Positions 25,001 to 34,000 of a DNA stretch of 64,000 bases are shown here, piece by piece. The position numbers and the translations under genes are program-made. The stretch's first letter is position 1. The number at the start of each line of letters is the position of its first letter. The stretch lies in NCBI GenBank assembly GCA_032622095.1, contig CP136064.1, forward strand, positions 187,038,209-187,102,208, given 5' to 3'. The notes beneath the pieces are model-generated. The model was not told the DNA's origin and did no database searches. It saw nothing but the letters and a program-made list of their open reading frames with translations. The DNA is from Siphonodentalium dalli (taxonomy: Eukaryota > Mollusca > Scaphopoda > Gadilida > Siphonodentaliidae).

Positions 25001-28000
25001 TTCGCTATTTCGCCATTTCGTGGTACTACGTACTTTACAAACTAAAACAATCTAAGAACCTCAAATGGGGTGATGGGGTGATTTCGGCTTTATGCATATT
25101 CGGTTATATGCATGGGAAAGGCCTTGCACCGACGCTATGCAATAAAGCGGAATTGACTGTATAAAGTTATTATAAAATGTTGTGTACAGTTTTTTTTCTT
25201 GTATGAGACTACGAGTACAGGTTGTGGTGAAAAGTCATATTGGACATAGCGTCAAGTCCAATATGACTTTTCACCAAAACCTGAGTACAAGAAAACTAAT
25301 ACTGTACACAACATTGTATAATGACATTTTTATTATCCATGATCTGTATGTTTATCCAAAATGACATTTTTATTATCCATGATCTGTATGTTTATCCAAA
25401 AGTCAACCCAAAGAGCCATATGAAGTTTGGGATCAATTGGAAGAAAATTGACGACTGTTGGGTACCAGTATGCCAAAGTATTGGTCATGCAAAGAGTAAA
25501 TTTCAAGAAGTCTGCCAGCAGCAATATTTTTCAACAAAATTTGGAAAAATTTGATGGCTCCCATCTAGTGGTCACCCAGTGTCGATCAGATGATGGATGT
25601 GGTCTGCAGGTTGTGCCATAGGATTTAGTCATGCAAAGAGTAAAATTAAAGATGGCTGTCGGCAGCCATGTTTTTCAATGAAAATTGTTCAAATTCAATA
25701 GTTTCCATCTGGAGATGATCCTAAACATGCCTGTTAGTTTTCAATACATTTCATAAATGTGGGCAGCAGGGTGTGACGATGGACTCGAAATTCGAAATCC
25801 ATGATGGCTGCTGTTGGATATTTTTTTTCAGTGAATTTCAGAAAAATTTATGGGTCCCATCTGGAGGTCACCCCAAAGATCTATATAAATCTTTTATTCG
25901 GTTTGATATTCAGTTCGAATAAAAACAAAATGTAACTCTCCCATGCAGAGGCATTACAGATTATATATATAAACTCAATTTTGTCAAGTTGAGCTAAAAA
26001 TGACGACCTGTAAATGCATTTCGCGATGGAAATATCACCTGAATATTGGTTATTTATAGTGAAGTCCTGACATGTAATTACACTATTTAAACAAATTAGC
26101 TTTTTGAAGACTAATGGAAAATACTTTTGAAGATGAATTGGGTGTAATCTGTTACATGTATATATTTTGGAACTTCTGTCTGTGTGTATGTATGTATGTA
26201 TGTATGTGTGTTATAGACTCGAGAACTGCTCGACCGATCCAACTCAAAATTGGTATGTAGGCCTACTTTGATCCCGGGAACAATATGAGCGGGTCCAATT
26301 TTATGTGCGACCATTTCCTTGACCTTGACCTCGCTCATACGCTCATATAGGCATGTTTCTGGACTGATATTTTCAACGTTATTCGCTCAAGCCTACTTTG
26401 ATCCCGGGAACAATATGGGCGGGTCCAATTTCACATGCAATCATGTCCTTGACCTTGACCTCGCTCATATACACTCATATAGACATGTTTCTGGACCGAT
26501 ATTTTCAAAGTTGTTCACTCAGTATTGTTCAACACTGTATATTCTGCCCAGACGGATGCGATCACAAAGAAATCCCTAAATAGCCCAGACGAAGTCGGGC
26601 ACATCAGCTAGTTATTAAAATATCGGTTTACTAGTACAGTACTTACCCTGATACCTGCCAGCAGTGAACCAAGACTTTCTGGAGGAATAATCTTGGTACA
26701 AGCTAACACATTCTGGAGACCCCTAAGAGTGCTAATAAGTACCTGAATAACAAGCATGTTAAAACTGTAACTTACTGGTTAGGTTCAAGCCTGCAAAAAG
26801 TGTGTCTGTCATTTGCAGAATGAGGTCCCCAAAGGGAGAATTTAGTGACGCTATCCACCACAGAGGGCTAGTATCACCAAAGTCACTCTCTAAGAATCTC
26901 ATTCTGCTTAGGCCGTAACTAATATGGGAGACCTAGGATCAAACTGAAGTTCCCCAGTTGAAGTTGATAATGTTTACCTGTTCAGTCACCTCTATTAACC
27001 CTTTCAGTGCCAAGACCGATTTTTGTATCAACCCATATTTCCTTGATCATTTTTCAAATTTATTGATTATAATAATGTGATACATTGATGGAAAGAGCTC
27101 TTAGAGCTCTTTCCATCAATGTATCACATTATTATAATCAATAAATTTGAAAAATGATCAAGGAAATATGGGTTGATACAAAACTCTTAGAGCTCTTTCC
27201 ATCAATGTATCACATTATTATAATCAATAAATTTGAAAAATGATCAAGGAAATATGGGTTGATACAAAAATCGGACTTGGCACTGAAAGGGTTAATCATT
27301 TCATCTTCTGCAAATTAGCAGATATAGAAACTTCCCAGAAGGGAAAAAGTAACTAAAAACAATGCTAATTTGCGACTATAGATACTTCCCAGAAGATGAG
27401 GCCAAAACAGAATGAGGTCCCCAGAGGGTGAATTTGGTGATGCTACCCCACTGTGCAGGATAGCATCACTAAATTCACCCTCTGGGGACCTCATTCTGCA
27501 AATGACAGACACACTATTTGCAGGCTTGGTTACCGTTAGGTTGAGTTTTAAAACAGAGAAGGTAAAACATTTTGCAACATTTTTTAGATTACAGGATATT
27601 GAATAGGTTTTTCATTTTTGTCAACTTGTTTAGAGAAGAATTTAGATGATAATTGTTGAGCCACAAAAAATTTCAACAAATTTTCTTCATGACCATGAAC
27701 GGCCATATTTTCATTAAAATTATCATGGCTTGATTTGACCTGATTTGCGAATCAGACTGCCATTTGATTCTATTTAAATTTGATAGATTTTTATTTGCAA
27801 ATCAGACTGCTGTTTGATTTTATTTGAATTCAATTAGATTTGAGTTCCGCTCTTCAGCATTGATGACTTGTTCTGGGTTTCAAGTTAAACTACTGTAAAA
27901 GCAAATAATTTTGTGGTGGTTCAATTTTCGTGGTTGTGCTCAACCATGAATTAAAGATCCCCATGAAATATCCTCATAAACAAAATTTTGACTGGTTTGA

Positions 28001-31000
28001 AACTACCCATGTGATCATCATTTTTTGACAATGTTATGCAGGCAATACATACAAAGTCTGGGTGGAAACTATCGATACAGGATTATACCAATGAATAGTA
28101 AGAATCTAAGTAAATTGTTCATTAAACCAGCTTACGGACAATATATTAATGCACGTTAAACATAAAAATAACAGAAACATGGTAATAAATTCCAATCGTA
28201 TTGTAAGCTGTGATTTGAAGAATGAGTATTTTCATCCAGCTTATGACGGATTATGCAATACCACCATGGTGTTACATTATCGACCATCGACAACGATAGA
28301 ATAATTCCGCAATGTGTTAATTATGCATACAGTCACCTTTCAACTCCTGTTAGTCCACCAAGTGTCTGCACTTCTAATGTTTGAGCTTGATGGCCATTAT
28401 TTTAAGGGTGTGGGGGTGACAGTTAATAAGTGCCAGAGCCACAAATTTACAAAACCACAAAAAAGTTGTAAATTGCTAAACCACAAAAATTTATACTAAG
28501 GAAATTAAAGCCATTTGCAATAGTTGAAAATTTACCTTGCACTGTTCTTGTCCACAGAGCTTCTTCAGCGATGGAATGTGATGCAATAATTTCAGAAAAA
28601 TATTGAAGCAAGCCAGAGCATGCTCATTACTCATGTATGCCTCATGTCCAGTTCTGTAAAAAAAAAATAGATAAGCATTAAACGAACATAGCTCATTCGA
28701 ACCCCAAAATTATTTACACATAATTTGTTAAGAGGTACCTCAAAACATACCTACGCAGTTGATTTCCAAACAAATTTGTTGATATAGCTCTGAAAATACG
28801 TGTTTTATTTCTTATATTTTTCGGTAAGTTAGAGATCAGCATAAAATTTGCTCCTGTAGACCATGGGAAAAAATCTAGTGTTGTCATCGCTCTGAATTGT
28901 TTATGGAACTACATAATTTCTAAGATTAAAATGAAGGGAATGCAGTGTGTAAAGTTTTTAAATAGTTTCATGTAAAGCTAATGCAATATACCAGAAAAGT
29001 GTATGCACTTAGAGCCAAGGTGCACTGTTGTTGACTCCAGAAAAATAAAATATGTAGGTGCGATGGAGCGCATGAGCAATAGCAGCCTCAAAATCGAAAG
29101 ACTTGTATCTCTACATTTAAATTTCCTATGAGCATATACGATATGAAATTATATAGGGATTGCTCAGATGCTCGAATTTTGTGTTCGAAACAGTATTTTT
29201 TAATGCGTCTTTCTGGGACATATAACGCTTGTAGAAAGGTAGTTCAGATATTTATCAACCTATTAAGATACGAGGAAAAATTCGAAAGAGAATATTAATC
29301 ATTGTAGTTTGGAGCGCAAATCAACATGTGGCTTTAAAATGTGATGTTTGTAAGGCAAAGTAATACATAAGTAAAAGCAATTATCCCTAAATCTGCCTGC
29401 AACATACAATTTGATTAGTTACACTATCAACATATTACCATGACTTTGTCATGTGAAACATTGTGGTCATAAAAGTTAGAGCTTAGAGCTCCCGAAAAAA
29501 CAAAATATACGGGTGCGATGGAGCGCAGGAGCGATAGCAGCCTCAAAATCAAAAGACTTGTCTTTCTACATTTACATTTCCTATGAGCTTATATGATATG
29601 AAACTATACCCCAAATCACTACCACTAACCTAATAGTTAACTTCTCAAGTGTGTGAACAACATTCTTCAAGGTTTCCTCATCCAAGGCAGCATCTGATGT
29701 AAACTGTACTAATATTCCATCCATGCCCAGCAAGGACTCATGGAGCTTTGATTAAGAATAAATTTAACAATGGTTAAAGATGCCTTGTCCGATTTAACAC
29801 CCCAAAACTAATATTTCTTCAGCTTTGGGGGTGAAAAATATTAGACTTGAGTCCAGGAACCCACAATTTAAAGTTGAGAGCTATTTATAGATTTTGATTT
29901 TTGAAAATTGTTTATTTTCTACACCTCACAAATACGATATATGGTTATGGTAATGTCTGGTTCAAACTGGAATTCTCAAGCATGTGTCATCACAAATGTA
30001 AACAGACATCTTGTTTCATATGTGTTCAGCATGGTATTATAAATTGTCTATGTTCATGCATAAAATATAAGTATACGGTAACTATCAAAAGATACTGTCA
30101 ATTTTGTTTCTGGCATTAATTTTCATCGTCTTTTATTCTGAGAATCCAACAATTCGGGGTGTTAAATCAGACATGGTAGCTATAATATATAGTAAAGCAG
30201 CTATGAAAAGAACTGGTTTGAAATGATTTCAGTGCACAATGTAGTTTTGGGGAGAATCCCTTATTTCAGTCAAACCAAAATAATGCAAATAATTGAATTA
30301 TTTGATGAATAGATTATGCTATTTGACCAAACACTGTAGATAACATCTATTGTAGATAACATTGCATATTAAATTGATAATAACAATTTTACAAATTGGT
30401 TTTCATCAAAGTATTGAACAGCTGACATATTGCACAGTCTATGGGATGAAACTAACCAACCTGTGGTAATTTTCCAGCATTATCACCAATAGCTGCACTC
30501 AAAGCCTGAAGTATATCAGACACGCACCATTTTGGACATCGCTGTACAGCAGAAGTGAGGTACCTAGTCAGTTTCTCTAGACAATCATCTTTTAAATGAA
30601 TCTGCAAATTTGAATACCAAGTAGTTCAAACTATTGAAGAATAAAAGATACAAGAACGGTATATACTATTAATTTCTTGATAGAAGCATGAGCACTAGAC
30701 ATACTAGTAGCAATGTTCGATCTCATCCTTGCATCTATTACAAATAAATTGGTCACTCCCATTGTTTTATTTATAAAGTCGTTCCCATCCTCCTGGTCAT
30801 ATGACACAGCAATCTTTCATGAACGAATCTTTCGCATGTATATCAATGTACATTTTGGATGGTAACTACTGCCAAACTCCCAAACAAACCACACACAAAT
30901 CCCCATCTATGCAATTTATTTTCCCAGAGTCAACTTTTAGGACCAACCCTCCCCCAGAATTAAATAAATCAGAATAAAAAAACAAAATTATATCAGACTG

Positions 31001-34000
31001 GATCTAATAACCACCAAACTACTTTTTAGCATATTCTAATATTTTAATACACCCACAGTCAATGGAATAGTAGTAATGAGATCACATGCAACAACATACA
31101 TGTAAATGGTAATAAATACAGTGTACATGAATTCCCACAGGTAGTTGCCTTTCAATCTTATTGCTAAGGCCATTCAAATAAAATATCTGTGCTCTCTAAA
31201 TTTTGAGATTAGGGAAGGAGACTATTTATTTTTATTTATTTTTCAAAATCTGGAAAACACTCCAGAAACAAAAACAAAAAGATTTTTTTTTCTGTCAGAA
31301 AATATTGAAAAAAATGTTTGACGAGGCTTTTTAAAAGAACATTTCAGTGATGAGGGAGGTGCCTGAGTGATAAGGGAGGTGCCTGAGTGATGAGGGAGGT
31401 GCCTGAGTGATGAGGGAGGTGCCTGAGAACACAGAATTTTTTTTATTTGGCCTAACATTGAACTGTCTCTGATGGATCATACGAAATTCATTATGTATAG
31501 CAATTTCAGCTCAGAAAAGAAATATTATATTCACCTCTCCTGTTTTAGCTTTTAATGGTAGATGTGCATGTACGTTATTGAAGTTTGTTGTTCAATGTGA
31601 TCAAAGCCATAAATTCGGGTGGCATTCTGATGAATCAGATAAAGCATTGCAAAGTTATGGAGTGGACAAGAAGGATGCAGAAAATACGATTGGTGCAGAT
31701 GAAGTCTTAAATTTGAAAGCACCCTGTGACATTGAACTTTAATAAACCACAATGCAAACATATCGCAACATACCATCACCTTTAGGTTAACATGTTCACT
31801 GTCTATGCCCATTCAATTACAAGCAAAAAGTATGACATAACTCAGAGTCAGGTAGTGTCTGGAGACTTAATCGAGAGAACGACCTTGACCTGTGACCTTA
31901 ACCTTGACCTTGAAAACGAGAGGCCGATCATGAATATACACCTGTACACATAACGTGGAGATGACTGAAATAATATATTAAGGGGTTTCCATAATTTTCT
32001 TGTTCAGTCAAACCTGCTTTGGGCGACCACTGCCAAGAGCGACCACCTGACTTTAACGACCAGATTGGCTTTGTACGGACTGGTTTTATTATATAAATGA
32101 CCTGCCGTGAGCGACCACCATTCAAACGCGACCAGCGGTCGGTGATTTGTGGCAAAAATGACAAAATTTACCCGTTATGAACGACCACCAGACATGAAAA
32201 ATAAGTCTTTAACCAGTGCTTTTCCAACGTGAGCCCCAAATGCTTCAGCAGGATGCATTTCTTTGATTAAAATGTCAGATCTGCAATCACAGACTATGAT
32301 TTGGGGATTCCCCACCGGGACATGTGACTAAGCGGAATTCCCAGCAGGAGGGATATATCATTGGTTCATTTTAATCCAAAAGTAGTATTTGGGAACGTGG
32401 ATCACTCTTATTATTTTTGACGTGAATGTTGACGATGTGTTTGACCTAACTAATGTATGATGAAATACAAACAAGATCCTATATTCCATTGTACTAAGTA
32501 GCATCAAATTGAGACTATGCTTGGCTGTACTGTTGTTTTAGCGATAGGCCTATCATTATAATCCAGTCGCTGCCTCATTGTGGCGAAGCATGATAACGCT
32601 TAGGGCAAAGTGTCAAACTTACTCAACGCGGGGATTTAATGTCTACACCCGAAGCGTACATCATAAAGAAACCTTTGTTTAATAAATACAGGAGTTTGCG
32701 TCCTCCCGCTATGTCTCATTGAAAGAACCATCAACACGCTGACAATTAATGCATGCTTTCCAAGTTTTTATAATAATGCTCATTCCCGGGCTTCATATTA
32801 AATTAAAATCATTCCATGTGACATCATCAAGTACCAGTAGAAGTTTGCAGCCACTACGCAATGAACTATGTCGCAATAATAAAACATCAAAGAGATATTC
32901 CGTAGTCGTGAAATTGAGGTCAATCATGCACGTGTCCAGAACCATTACAGGTCAGGTCAAGGACACCCACTGTTTATGAATTTTCTGCTGTTTGCAGTTT
33001 TATTCGAAGATACTAATACATTCAAAATAATATAATAATATGTGAGACAGGAATTAAATAAATACACGCAGTGACGACTGATGTACGTTTATTCCCTTTT
33101 TATCAAGTTATCATGTTGGGAGTTGATTAGCACCCCGGCAATCTGTCTTGTTCTTCCTTCTTTCACGACTCATGTGCCCGATGTGTTCTCTGATCGGCTG
33201 TTCTACTGCATTATTTAACATGCATTTACCTGCAGGCCTATCAATCTCTTTTTTGTTTTTCACTAATATTAATTTAAAGTATACTTAATTAAAAAAAGAT
33301 TAAACATATAATCACAATCATTTTCAACCAGCTTGTGTATAAAAATAATTCACTTGCTCAGACATCTAACACTGATGATAGATGTCAGTTCAGTCGAAAT
33401 TGGAACAGACCTGTCGTCGGCGACCACCTGTCATGTGTTGTGTTGGCAAAACGGGTGGTCTCTCATAACAGGTTTCACTGTATATGTATAGATATGAGAC
33501 TGATCAGATAAAGTATTGCCTTGGATATCATGTTTTCATGTTATGGTTATAGGTAGGGTTAAAACCAATAAATCAATATAAGAGTATGTCATGATTAATC
33601 TGGATGTGCATTATGAGAGTGATCGGGTAAAAAATGATACAAACAATACAGGTCAGGTATGTGTTATCAATAAATAATAAATTTAATATTTATATCATGT
33701 GTCTATTGAGTGGTGTGAAGACTTAATATAATTTTCAAAATCATTTAATCAATAAATATCAAAATCCGTACAGAAGAATATTGTGCAAAGATAACCCTAG
33801 ATAAGAGATATGAGGAAAATCCCATGTTTTGCATGCGTCTATGGAAACCTTGGAAAGCTTTAATTATTTTCTAAGAAGATCAATGGAAATAAACAAGACA
33901 CTTATATAGGTGAGGGGTTTGTTATCAGACAACCTGTTATGAAATTTCAAGAGAATATGTACAAGAGTGTCATCCCATTCATCACATTTTGACACATACG

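Larger units (their letters stand above)
22702..25159 (+). mobile_element. Tigger/pogo-like element with internally deleted transposase
   Basis: TA|CAGTCAATT at the left and AATTGACTG|TA at the right give a TA target duplication with TIRs of about 25 bp (CAGTCAATTTCAGTTAATTG against CAGTCAATTCCGCTTTATTG). Subterminal regions carry several TATGCATA motifs. CAG..-ended, TA-flanked elements with a CENP-B-like transposase are Tigger/pogo, a Tc1/mariner branch. The interior holds a two-exon gene at 23711-24176 and a poly(A) signal. It lies in a HEATR6 intron, on the strand opposite to HEATR6. Confidence 0.85.

Noticed and set aside
32005-33480. Functional pogo/mariner transposase gene
   Set aside because: TIRs are present, but no CENP-B-like or DDE segment could be read in any frame.
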